The notes beneath the pieces are model-generated. The model ran no database searches and was not told the DNA's origin. It saw only the letters and a list, made by a program, of their open reading frames with translations. Below are positions 38,372 to 47,365 of a stretch of DNA of 64,000 bases, in pieces. Origin of the DNA: Piscinibacter sp047602365 (lineage in GTDB: Bacteria; Pseudomonadota; Gammaproteobacteria; Burkholderiales; Burkholderiaceae_C); assembly GCA_047602365.1 (NCBI GenBank), contig JASGHM010000001.1, forward strand, positions 1,178,001 through 1,242,000, given 5' to 3'. The translations under genes and the position numbers were made by a program. How positions within the stretch are numbered: position 1 is the stretch's first letter; every line of letters starts with the position of its first letter.

Positions 38372-39433
38372 TCAGCGCCACCGGACCCTGTACTGCGTCA
38401 GCATCGTCGCCACCAGCACGGCGATCAGCGCCACCGACACGATCACGTCGGCGATGTAGGTCGGCACGTTGACCGCGCGGCTCATGCTGTCGGCGCCGAC
38501 CAGGATGCCGGCGACGAACACCGCCGCCGCGACGACGCCGAGCGGGTGCAGCGCGGCGAGCATCGCGATGACGATGCCCGAGTAGCCGTAGCCGGGCGAC
38601 ATGTCCAGCGTCACGTAGCCGGCTCGCCCGGCGACCTCGATGGCGCCGGCCAGGCCGGCCAGCGCGCCCGACAGCAGCGCCACCTTGACCTGCACCCAGG
38701 CCACCGGCATGCCGGCGAAGGCGGCGGCGCGCGCATTGGCGCCGACGGCGCGGATCTCGAAGCCGGTGGTGGTGTGCTTGAGCAGCGCCCACAGCGCCAG
38801 CGCCGCCGCCAGCGACCACAGCAGCCCGCTGTGCACGCGGCTGCGCTCGATCAGCTTCGACAGTTGCAGCGGGTCCTGGATCGCCACGCTCTGTGGCCAG
38901 CCCATGCCCAGACTGTCCTTCATCGGGCCATCGAGCATCGCCGAGACGAACAGCAGCACGATGAAGTTGAGCAGCAGCGTGGTGACCACCTCGTCGACGC
39001 CGAGCCGCGCCTTGGCCAGCGCCGGGCCGAGCAGCAGCAGCGCGCCGGCCAGCATGGCTGCCAGCATCATCCCCGGGAACAGCAACCACGGCGAAGTCTC
39101 GAAGCCGGTACCGCCGTGCAACCCGCCGACCGCCACCGCGGCCAGCGCGCCGGCGTAGAGCTGGCCCTCGCCGCCGATGTTGAACAGGCGCGCGCGGAAG
39201 GCCACCGCGGCCGCCAGGCCGGTGAGGATCAGTGGTGTGGCGCGCGTCAGCGTCTCGGTCCAGGCGAAGCGCGAGCCGAAGCCGCCTTCGAGCAGCAGCG
39301 CATAGGCCTGCGTCACCGGCGCGCCGGCCCAGGCGACCAGCAGCGAGGTGATGACCAGCGTGACCAGCACGGCGACGATCGGCGCGCCGAGCAGCAGAAG
39401 GCGAGGCGTGGAGGTGCGGCGCTCAAGCTGCAT
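38372..39433 (-). CDS. Nucleoside-type ABC transporter permease (second system, longer subunit)
   Basis: A 353-residue inner-membrane protein with about ten helices. FRARLFNIGGEGQLYAGAL and RAVGANARAAAFAGMP match the BMP-linked permease family. It overlaps the ATPase gene by 11 bp. It forms a heterodimer with the product of the next gene. Specificity is inferred from the family and from purB and pyrF on the other side of the operon. Confidence 0.92.
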   Translation of the reverse strand: MQLERRTSTPRLLLLGAPIVAVLVTLVITSLLVAWAGAPVTQAYALLLEGGFGSRFAWTETLTRATPLILTGLAAAVAFRARLFNIGGEGQLYAGALAAVAVGGLHGGTGFETSPWLLFPGMMLAAMLAGALLLLGPALAKARLGVDEVVTTLLLNFIVLLFVSAMLDGPMKDSLGMGWPQSVAIQDPLQLSKLIERSRVHSGLLWSLAAALALWALLKHTTTGFEIRAVGANARAAAFAGMPVAWVQVKVALLSGALAGLAGAIEVAGRAGYVTLDMSPGYGYSGIVIAMLAALHPLGVVAAAVFVAGILVGADSMSRAVNVPTYIADVIVSVALIAVLVATMLTQYRVRWR

Positions 39434-40967
39434 GGGCGGCCTCGCCTCCGGCCATCGCCAGGCCGATGGCGGCCAGCGTCCAGTCGCCCGTCGCCCGCGG
39501 GGCGCCTAGCCGGCCGTGGTGCATCACCGCGATGCGGTCGGCCAGCGCGAAGATCTCGTCGAGGTCCTCGCTGATCAGCAGCACCGCACTGCCGGCCGCG
39601 CAGGCGTCGAGCAGCTGCTGGTGCACGTAGGCCACCGCGCCGATGTCCAGGCCCCAGGTCGGCTGGTTGGCGACGATCAGCACCGCTGCGGCAGGGGCGT
39701 CGGGGTCGCCCGACAAGGCCCTGCCCAGGATGAGCTTCTGCATGTTGCCGCCGGACAGCGAGCGAGTGATCGTCGCCAGCCCGGCCGATTCGGTGCCGCG
39801 CACGTCGAAGCGCTCGACCAGCGCCTTCGCATGCACCAGCGCGCGCTCGCGACGCACGATGCCGTGGCGCGAGAACGCCGGGCTCGCGTAGCGCTCCAGC
39901 ACCGCGTTCTCCCACAGCGGCAGGTCGCCGACCACGCCGACCGCGTGGCGGTCCTCGGGAATGCGCGCGACGCCGGCATCGACGAAGGCGCGCGGGCTCG
40001 CGGCGATGGCGCGGCCGGCGATGGTCAGCGTGCCGGCGTCGGGCGCATGCAGGCCACACAGCAGATCGGCCAGCGCCTCCTGGCCGTTGCCGGCCACGCC
40101 GGCGATGGCGAGCACCTCGCCCGCGTGCAGCGTCAGTTCGGCGGCATCGAGCAGCGGCCGTGCGCCGTGCCCGCGCAGCGTCGCGCCGCGCAGCTCGAGC
40201 ACCGGCGCGCCGCGCGGATGGCTGCGCTTGCTGGCCGGCGCCACCGCCCGGCCGACCATGGCCTCGGCGAGCAGGGCCTTGTCGGCGCCCTGCGCGGGCA
40301 GGTCGGCGACCAGCCTGCCGCCACGCAGCACGGCGATGCGGTGCGAGACGCGCAGCACCTCGTCGAGCTTGTGGCTGATGAAGATCACCGACAGCCCGGC
40401 GGCGACCAGCTGGCCCAGCGTCGCGAACAGCGACTCGCTCTCCTGCGGCGTCAGCACCGCGGTCGGTTCGTCGAGGATCAGGATCTGCGCACCGCGCGTG
40501 AGCGCCTTGAGGATCTCGACGCGCTGGCGCTCGCCGACCGACAGCTCGCCGACGCGCGCTTCGGGGTCGACCTGCAGCCCGAAGCGCCGCGCGGCATCGA
40601 GCAGCCGGGCACGCGCCTCGCCGCGCCGCGAGACCGGCCGCCACAGCGGTTCGGTGCCGAGCATCACGTTGTCGAGCACCGAGAGGTTGTCGGCCAGCGT
40701 GAAGTGCTGGTGCACCATGCCGATGCCTGCGGCCAGCGCCGCCTTCGGCTGGCCGCCCGGCAAGGGTGCGCCGAACACCTCGATGTGCCCCTCGTCGGCC
40801 AGGTAGTGACCGAACAGGATGGACACCAGCGTGCTCTTGCCGGCGCCGTTCTCGCCCAGCAGCGCCAGCACCTCGCCGCGGCCGAGCTCGAGCGAGATGC
40901 CGTCGTTGGCGACGAGGCTGCCGAAGCGTTTGGTGATGCCCCGCAGCCGGAGCGCGGGTTCGCTCAA
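39423..40967 (-). CDS. Nucleoside-type ABC transporter ATPase, two domains (second system)
   Basis: A 514-residue double ATPase. Domain 1 has GENGAGKSTLVSILFG and the variant signature SVGERQRVEI; domain 2 has the altered loop GVAGNGQEALADLLCG and SLSGGNMQKLI. The layout is the same as in the ATPase encoded at 17612-19216, but it is clearly diverged from that protein, so the two systems are probably not a recent duplication. The start lies 10 bp after the receptor stop. Confidence 0.93.
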   Translation of the reverse strand: MSEPALRLRGITKRFGSLVANDGISLELGRGEVLALLGENGAGKSTLVSILFGHYLADEGHIEVFGAPLPGGQPKAALAAGIGMVHQHFTLADNLSVLDNVMLGTEPLWRPVSRRGEARARLLDAARRFGLQVDPEARVGELSVGERQRVEILKALTRGAQILILDEPTAVLTPQESESLFATLGQLVAAGLSVIFISHKLDEVLRVSHRIAVLRGGRLVADLPAQGADKALLAEAMVGRAVAPASKRSHPRGAPVLELRGATLRGHGARPLLDAAELTLHAGEVLAIAGVAGNGQEALADLLCGLHAPDAGTLTIAGRAIAASPRAFVDAGVARIPEDRHAVGVVGDLPLWENAVLERYASPAFSRHGIVRRERALVHAKALVERFDVRGTESAGLATITRSLSGGNMQKLILGRALSGDPDAPAAAVLIVANQPTWGLDIGAVAYVHQQLLDACAAGSAVLLISEDLDEIFALADRIAVMHHGRLGAPRATGDWTLAAIGLAMAGGEAAHAA

Positions 40968-40977
40968 GCGAGCGCGC

Positions 40978-41976
40978 TCACTTCGCGGTCGGCTTGGGCT
41001 GGCCGTCGTCGACCTTGACGGCGAACTTGCCCTCGCGGATCGCCGCCTCCTTGGCCTTGACCTTGGCGGCCAGCTCGGCCGGCACCTTGCTCTCGAAGGT
41101 GCCCAGCGGGGCCAGCTCGCTGCCCTTGTGCTTCATCGTCGAGTAGATGCCGTAGTCGTCGGCCTTGAACTTGCCGTCCTTGACCGCCTTGATCGCCAGG
41201 TCGATGGTCGGCTCCATGTTCCACAGCGCCGAGGCGACCACGGTGTCGGGGTACTTGTCCTGGGTGTTGATGACGTTGCCGATGGCCAGCTTGCCGCGCT
41301 CCTTGGCGGCATCGCTGACGCCGAAGCGCTCGGCGTACATCAGGTCGGCGCCCTTGTCGATCATCGCGAAGGCGGCCTCCTTGGCCTTCGGCGGGTCGAA
41401 CCAGCTGTTGATGAAGGTGACCATGAACTCGACCTTCGGGTTGACTTCCTTCGCGCCGGCCATGAAGGCGTTCATCAGCCGGTTGACCTCGGGGATCGCG
41501 AAGCCGCCGACCATGCCGATCTTGTTGGTCTTGGTCATGCCGCCGGCGATCATGCCGCTCAGGTAGGCCGGCTCCTGGATGTAGTTGTCGAACACGCCGA
41601 AGTTGGGCGCCTGCGGCTTGCCCGAGCTGCCCATCAGGAAGCTGATCTTCGGGTAGTCCTTGGCGACCTTGCGCGCCGCCGCCTCGACCGCGAAGCTCTC
41701 GCCGACGATCAGCTGGTGGCCCTTCTCGGCATAGCCGCGCATCACGCGCTCGTAGTCGGCGTTGGTGACGTTCTCGCTGAACACGTACTCGATCTCGCCG
41801 CGCGCGACGGCGGCCTTCAGCGCCTTGTCGATGCGGCTGACCCATTGCTGCTCGACCGGCACGGTGTAGATCGCGGCGACCTTCAGCTTGGCCTGGGCGA
41901 AGGCGCTGCCGGTGGCGGCAGCCAGGGCGACGGCGGACAGGGTGGCGGCCAGGGTGTGGCGGCGGGTCAGCGACAT
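40978..41976 (-). CDS. BMP-family nucleoside/nucleobase-binding protein (second system)
   Basis: A 332-residue periplasmic receptor with a signal peptide (GSAFA-QAK). The BMP fold is marked by VAAIYTVPVEQQWVSRIDKA, IGMVGGFAIPEVNRLMNAF and INSWFDPPKAKEAAFAMI. It differs strongly from the two PnrA-like receptors at 14 and 16.6 kb, suggesting another ligand (oxidised purines or other nucleobases are possibilities). GAGGAGCT precedes the ATG at 41976. First gene of its operon, behind a predicted sigma-54 promoter. Confidence 0.9.
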   Translation of the reverse strand: MSLTRRHTLAATLSAVALAAATGSAFAQAKLKVAAIYTVPVEQQWVSRIDKALKAAVARGEIEYVFSENVTNADYERVMRGYAEKGHQLIVGESFAVEAAARKVAKDYPKISFLMGSSGKPQAPNFGVFDNYIQEPAYLSGMIAGGMTKTNKIGMVGGFAIPEVNRLMNAFMAGAKEVNPKVEFMVTFINSWFDPPKAKEAAFAMIDKGADLMYAERFGVSDAAKERGKLAIGNVINTQDKYPDTVVASALWNMEPTIDLAIKAVKDGKFKADDYGIYSTMKHKGSELAPLGTFESKVPAELAAKVKAKEAAIREGKFAVKVDDGQPKPTAK

Positions 41977-42031
41977 GAGAGCTCCTCGTGGTTCGGGGTT
42001 CGGTTGGGCGGTGGCGTGATTCTGCCGTCGT

Positions 42032-42047
42032 AGCAAGAGGCGTTCCG
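42032..42047 (-). promoter_or_regulatory. Candidate sigma-54 promoter of the second nucleoside ABC operon
   Basis: The minus strand reads CGGAACGCCTCTTGCT. GG, ACG, TTGC and the final W match TGGCACG-N4-TTGCW with correct spacing. The element differs from the one before the first nucleoside ABC operon at only two of 16 positions. The predicted start is near 42020, 44 bases before the ATG. Confidence 0.55.
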
Positions 42048-42068
42048 AGAAGCGCGGGCGCGGCCGCC

Positions 42069-42074
42069 TAAAAT
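42069..42074 (+). promoter_or_regulatory. -10 box of purB
   Basis: TAAAAT within CCTAAAATCGGG, 45 bases before the purB ATG, is a good sigma-70 -10 hexamer in an otherwise GC-rich stretch. No convincing -35 hexamer is seen. Confidence 0.4.
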
Positions 42075-42119
42075 CGGGTTTCCCCCGAGAAAACAGGCGC
42101 TGTCGAGAGCGCTGCCGCG

Positions 42120-43493
42120 ATGACCCTCTCCGCCCTGACCGCCCTCTCCCCCCTCGACGGCCGCTACGCCGCCAAGGTGGCTCCGCTGCGCCCGCTGCTC
42201 TCCGAGTTCGGCCTGATGCACCGCCGCGTGCAGGTCGAGGTGGAGTGGTTCATCGCACTGTCCGACGCCGGCTTCGCCGAGTTCAAGCCGCTGTCGGAGG
42301 CCTCGCGCGGCCTGCTGCGCGGCCTGGTGCTGCGCTTCTCTGAAGCCGACGCGCAGGCCATCAAGGACATCGAGCGCACCACCAACCACGACGTCAAGGC
42401 GGTCGAGTACTGGCTGAAGAGCCGCTTCGACAACAACGCCGAGCTGAAGTCGGCCAGCGAGTTCGTGCACTTCGCCTGCACCAGCGAGGACATCAACAAC
42501 ACCAGCCACGCGCTGATGATCAAGGCGGCGCGCGCCGACGTGCTGCTGCCCGCGCTGGACCGCATCGTCGACAAGCTCACCGCCATGGCGCAGGCGCTGG
42601 CCGAGGTGCCCATGCTCAGCCGCACGCATGGCCAGACCGCCAGCCCGACCACGGTCGGCAAGGAGATCGCCAACGTCGTCGCGCGGCTGGCCCATTCGCG
42701 CGGGCGCATCGCCGAGGTGAAGCTGCTGGCCAAGATGAACGGCGCGGTCGGCAACTACAACGCCCACCTGGCCGCCTGGCCGCAGTTCGACTGGGAGGGC
42801 TTCAGCCGCAAGGTGGTCGAACAGCAGCTCGGACTGACGTTCAACCCGTACACCATCCAGATCGAGCCGCACGACTGGATGGCCGAGCTGTTCGACGCCG
42901 TCACCCGCACCAACACCATCCTGATCGACTGGTCGCGCGACGTCTGGGGCTACGTCAGCCTGGGCTACTTCAAGCAGCGCACCAAGGCCGGCGAGATCGG
43001 TTCGTCGACGATGCCGCACAAGGTCAACCCGATCGACTTCGAGAACGCCGAGGGCAACTTCGGCCTGGCCAATGCGCTGCTGACGCACCTGTCGCAGAAG
43101 CTGCCGATCAGCCGCTGGCAGCGCGACCTGACCGACAGCACGGTGCTGCGCAACATGGGCGTCGCGCTGGGCTACGCGGTGCTCGGCTACGACTCGCTGC
43201 TGCGCGGCCTCGACAAGCTGGAGATCAACGAGGAGGCGCTGGCCGCCGACCTCGACGCCGCCTGGGAAGTGCTGGCCGAGCCGATCCAGACGGTGATGCG
43301 CCGCTACGGCCTGCCCAACCCCTACGAACGCCTGAAGGAGCTGACGCGCGGCAAGGCCATCACCGGCGAGGCGATGAGCCGCTTCATCGACACGCTGGAG
43401 CTGCCCGAGGCCGAGAAGGCCCGGCTGAAGGCGATGACGCCGGGCAGCTACACCGGTGCCGCCGCCGCACTGGCCAGGCGGCTGGGCCGCTGA
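42120..43493 (+). CDS. purB: Adenylosuccinate lyase
   Basis: Acts twice in purine synthesis, releasing fumarate from SAICAR and from adenylosuccinate. The 457-residue protein has the E. coli-type length and signatures: TSEDINNTSHALM, RTHGQTASPTTVGKE with the catalytic His, and the flexible loop GSSTMPHKVNPIDFENAEGN carrying the catalytic Ser. A housekeeping gene with its own -10 box, divergent from the second nucleoside ABC operon. Confidence 0.97.
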   Translation: MTLSALTALSPLDGRYAAKVAPLRPLLSEFGLMHRRVQVEVEWFIALSDAGFAEFKPLSEASRGLLRGLVLRFSEADAQAIKDIERTTNHDVKAVEYWLKSRFDNNAELKSASEFVHFACTSEDINNTSHALMIKAARADVLLPALDRIVDKLTAMAQALAEVPMLSRTHGQTASPTTVGKEIANVVARLAHSRGRIAEVKLLAKMNGAVGNYNAHLAAWPQFDWEGFSRKVVEQQLGLTFNPYTIQIEPHDWMAELFDAVTRTNTILIDWSRDVWGYVSLGYFKQRTKAGEIGSSTMPHKVNPIDFENAEGNFGLANALLTHLSQKLPISRWQRDLTDSTVLRNMGVALGYAVLGYDSLLRGLDKLEINEEALAADLDAAWEVLAEPIQTVMRRYGLPNPYERLKELTRGKAITGEAMSRFIDTLELPEAEKARLKAMTPGSYTGAAAALARRLGR

Positions 43494-43510
43494 ACGCGAA
43501 GGGCCGCGCG

Positions 43511-44350
43511 ATGAAGTTCACCGACAAGCTCGCCAGCGCCGAACGCACCAACGAGTCGCTGCTGTGCGTCGGGCTCGACCCCGAGCCGTCGAAGTTCCCC
43601 GGCGCCTGGCAACACGACCCGGCGCGCATCTTCGACTTCTGCGCCACCATCGTCGACGCGACGAAGGACCTGGTGCTGGCCTACAAGCCGCAGGTGGCCT
43701 ACTTCGCCGCGCAGCGCGCCGAAGACCAGCTCGAGCGGCTGATGGCGCACATCCGCAAGGTGGCGCCGAACGTGCCGGTGATCCTCGACGCCAAGCGCGG
43801 CGACATCGGCAGCACCGCCGAGCAGTACGCGCTGGAGGCCTTCGAGCGTTACCAGGCCGACGCGGTGACGCTGTCGCCGTTCATGGGCTTCGACTCGGTC
43901 GAGCCCTGGCTGAAGTACGAGGACAAGGGCCTGTTCCTGCTCTGCCGCACTTCCAACCCGGGCGGCTCCGACTTGCAGGCGCAGCGCCTGGTCACCGGCG
44001 ACCTGCTGTACGAGCACATCGCGCGCCTCGCGCAGGGGCCGTGGAACCGCAGCGGGCAGCTCGGCCTGGTGGTCGGCGCCACCTTCCCGGCCGAGATCGA
44101 GCGTGTGCGCGAGCTGGCGCCGACGCTGCCGCTGCTGATTCCCGGCGTCGGTGCGCAGGGTGGCGACGCGGTGTCGACGGTGCGCGCCGGCTGGCGCACG
44201 CACGACGGCCGCACCACCGGGCCGGTGGTGGTGAACTCCTCGCGCGCCATCCTCTACGCCAGCCGCGGCAACGAGTTCGCGGCCGCCGCGCGCGAGGCCG
44301 CGCTGGCCACCCGTGCATCCTTGGCAGCGGGGCGCGGCACAGCGGGATAA
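43511..44350 (+). CDS. pyrF: Orotidine 5'-phosphate decarboxylase, subfamily 2
   Basis: Final step of UMP synthesis, decarboxylation of OMP. The 279-residue protein belongs to the longer type-2 branch; the active-site Lys and Asp are in VILDAKRGDIGSTAEQYA. It starts 17 bp after purB, so the two nucleotide-synthesis genes are probably co-transcribed. A GC-rich hairpin follows the stop. Confidence 0.95.
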   Translation: MKFTDKLASAERTNESLLCVGLDPEPSKFPGAWQHDPARIFDFCATIVDATKDLVLAYKPQVAYFAAQRAEDQLERLMAHIRKVAPNVPVILDAKRGDIGSTAEQYALEAFERYQADAVTLSPFMGFDSVEPWLKYEDKGLFLLCRTSNPGGSDLQAQRLVTGDLLYEHIARLAQGPWNRSGQLGLVVGATFPAEIERVRELAPTLPLLIPGVGAQGGDAVSTVRAGWRTHDGRTTGPVVVNSSRAILYASRGNEFAAAAREAALATRASLAAGRGTAG

Positions 44351-44355
44351 ACCCG

Positions 44356-44371
44356 GCCCCGTACGCGGGGC
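44356..44371 (+). terminator. GC hairpin with UACG loop after pyrF
   Basis: GCCCCG (44356-44361), TACG, CGGGGC (44366-44371). A UNCG-type tetraloop closed by a G-C stem is very stable in RNA. It begins 5 bases after the pyrF stop. No T-tract follows, so it may work with Rho or protect the 3' end. Confidence 0.45.
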
Positions 44372-44416
44372 GGTTGCGGGCAGACTGGCGGTGAGCCTTC
44401 CGGGCCGAGACCCACC

Positions 44417-47249
44417 GTGAGCCCGACCCTTCTGACCGACCCACGCCTCGCCGCACGAGAGCTGGTGCGGCGCTACCTGTTCGGCACGGTCGCGCTGGTC
44501 TGCAGCATCGCCGTCGTGCTGCTGGCCACCAACGTGGCCCTGCCCGGCGCAGTTCGCATTCCGCTGCTGGCCGGTTGCCTGCTGACGGCGCTGTACAGCC
44601 TGTCGGCCTGGCGCTGGCAGCGGCTGCGCGGCGAGGCCAGCGTGGTGCTGGTCTGTGCCGCCGGCCTGGTGCTGATCGGCGCTGCAGCGGTCGGCAACGG
44701 CTGGGGCATGAACGGGCCGATCATCGGCTTCCTGGCGATGCTGACCTTCCTGGTCGCGGCCACGGTCAGCACACGCTTCGGCATCACGGTCGCGGTGGTC
44801 AGTGCGGCGGTGCTGATCGCCCTGGCCTGGGCCGAGCACAGCGGCCGGCTGCCGGGGGTCTCGGCGCTGGCGGCGATGCCGCTGCCGCGCCGCCTGATCA
44901 ACCTGCTGGTCCTGGTGGCCGTAGGCCTGTTCTGCGGGCTGCTGGTGCAGCGGGTCTTCGACCACTACCTCGGTGCGACGCGCGAACGCGAACTGCGCTT
45001 CCACGGCCTGCTGGGCATCGCCGCCGACGCCTACTGGGAAATGGATGCGCACGGCATCATCACCGACGTGTGGCGGCGCCAGCCGGACGGCAGCTTCGTC
45101 GTCACCGATCAGCCGCACAGGGCGCCGTGGGACCAACCCGAGCTCGTGTTCGAGCCGGACGCCCTCGCGCGCCACCGCCGCGAACTGGCCGACCGGCGCC
45201 CGTTCCGCGACCTGCACGTGCGGCTGCGCCAGGCCGATGGCAGCTTCCGCCACGAGCTGGTCAGCGGCGAGCCGCGCTTCGACGTCGGCGGCCGCTTCCT
45301 CGGCCACTGGGGCGTCTCGCGTGACGTCACCGAGCGCATCGCCGAATCGGAGGCGCTGCGGCGCTCGGAGGCGATGCTGTCGCACCTGTTCACCACCAGC
45401 CCGGACCTGATCACGCTGACCGACCTCGACAGCGGCCGCTACGTGATGGTCAACGAGAGCTTCGTGCGCCTGTCCGGCCACAGCGCCGCCGAGGCGGTCG
45501 GGCGCACCTCGCTCGAACTGGGCGTGTGGGAGAGCGCGGCGAGCACGCGACGACTTCGTGCAGCGCATCCGCGCGCACGGCGCGGTGAAGGACCTGCCGG
45601 TGGTGTTCGTCGCCCGCTCGGGCCAGCGCTTCTCGCTGCTCGTCTCGGCGGCAAGCTTCGAGCTCGAAGGCGGTCGCTACCTGGTGCTCAACGGCCGCGA
45701 CGTCACCGCCGTCGAACACACCCGGCTGGCGCACGAGGCGGTGCTCGACAACGCCTCGCTGGGCATCGCCTTCACCCGCGAGGGCCGCTTCGTGCAGGCC
45801 AACCCGGCGCTGGAGAAGATGTTCGACTTCGCGCCCGGCTCGCTGCGTGGCCAGTCCGGCCGCGTGGTCTGGGCCAGCGACGCCGAGTACGCCGAGATCG
45901 GCGCGCTGATCGGCGTGCCGCTGTCGATCGGCGAGTCGGTGGACTTCGTGCGCGAGATGCACCGCCGCGACGGCGGCAGCTTCTGGTGCCGCATGGTGGC
46001 CAAGGCCGTCGACCCGCGCCACCCGATGGCCGGCGGCACGATCTGGATCGTCGAGGACATCACCGAGCGCCGCCGCACCGAACAGGCGCTGGCCAAGGCG
46101 CGCGACGACGCCGAGGCGGCCAGCCGCGCGAAGAGCGCCTTCCTGGCCAACACCAGCCACGAGATCCGCACGCCGCTGAACGGGCTGGTCGGGCTGGCGC
46201 GGCTGGCGCGCCGCCCCGACGTCGACGAGACCCGCCGCCGCCAGTACCTCGAGCAGATCGGCGACAGCGCCGAGACGCTGGCCGCGCTGATCTCCGACGT
46301 GCTCGACCTGTCGAAGATCGAGGCCGGCAAACTCGACGTCGAGCAGCTCGCCTTCGACCTGCATGCGCTGCTGGACTCGCTGCGCCAGGCCTACGGCATG
46401 CTGGCCGAGGCGCGCGGGCTGGGCTTCTCGGTCGAGGTCGACGCCGGCGTGCCGCAATGGGTGTGGGGCGACCCGGTGCGTGTGCGCCAGGTGCTGGGCA
46501 ACTACCTGAACAACGCGCTGAAGTTCACCGCTCAGGGCTCGGTGGCGCTGCGCGCGCTGTCGCTGCCCGGCCGCCTGCTGCGCTTCGAGGTGCAGGACAG
46601 CGGGCCGGGCATCACGCGCGAGGTGCGCGAACGCCTGTTCGTGCCCTTCACCCAGGCCGATCAGTCGACCACGCGCCGCTTCGGCGGCAGCGGCCTCGGG
46701 CTGTCGATCTGCCGCGAGCTGGCCACGCTGATGGGCGGCCAGGTCGGCGTCGACAGCGAGCCTGGCGCCGGCAGCCGCTTCTGGGCCGAGCTGCCGCTGC
46801 CGGCGACCGACGCACCGGCGCACGACTCCGGCTTCGGCAGCCTCGACGCCTCGCCGCTGGCCGGCGCGCGGGTGCTGATGGTCGAGGACAACCCGGTCAA
46901 CATGACCATCGCGGTGGCGATGCTCGAGCAATGGGGCATGCAGGTGCTGCAGGCGGCCGATGGCGCGCAGGCGGTCGACGAGGTGCAGCGCTGCGCCAGC
47001 GAGGGGCAGCCACCGGACGTGGTGCTGATGGACGTGCAGATGCCGGTGATGAGCGGCTACGAGGCGACCCGGCTGCTGCGCGGCATGGCGGCCGGCCGGT
47101 CGCTGCCGATCATCGCGCTGACCGCCGCGGCGCTGACCTCCGAGCGCGAGCAGGCGCTCGCCTGCGGCATGGACGGCTTCCTGACCAAACCGATCGACCC
47201 GCAGAAACTGCACGACACGCTGGCCACGACCCTGCGCCGTTCGCGCTGA
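44417..47249 (+). CDS. Membrane hybrid histidine kinase with PAS domains and receiver, first copy (one frameshift)
   Basis: A 943-residue protein after correction. About six N-terminal helices (residues 20-185) anchor it; PAS domains follow (about 195-565; EMDAHGIITDVWR, TTSPDLITLTDLDSGRYVMV and others), then HisKA with His581 in NTSHEIRTPLNG, an ATPase domain (QDSGPGI, GSGLGLSICRELATLMGG) and a receiver with Asp872 in VVLMDVQMP. No output domain, so it should pass phosphate to another protein. The frame shifts near 45544: dropping one base joins WESAAS to RDDFVQRIRAHG, as in the paralogue. The start is GTG at 44417. The signal is unknown. Confidence 0.88.
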
Positions 47250-47365
47250 ACGCACGCCCGGCCCGGCCCGCCGCGTCGTAACATCGAGCGATTCGCCGGC
47301 GCGCTCTCGACAGACGCGGGCCGGACCCACCCACCCCAGCCGGCCTCACAGCCGGGCCTTGCCGG

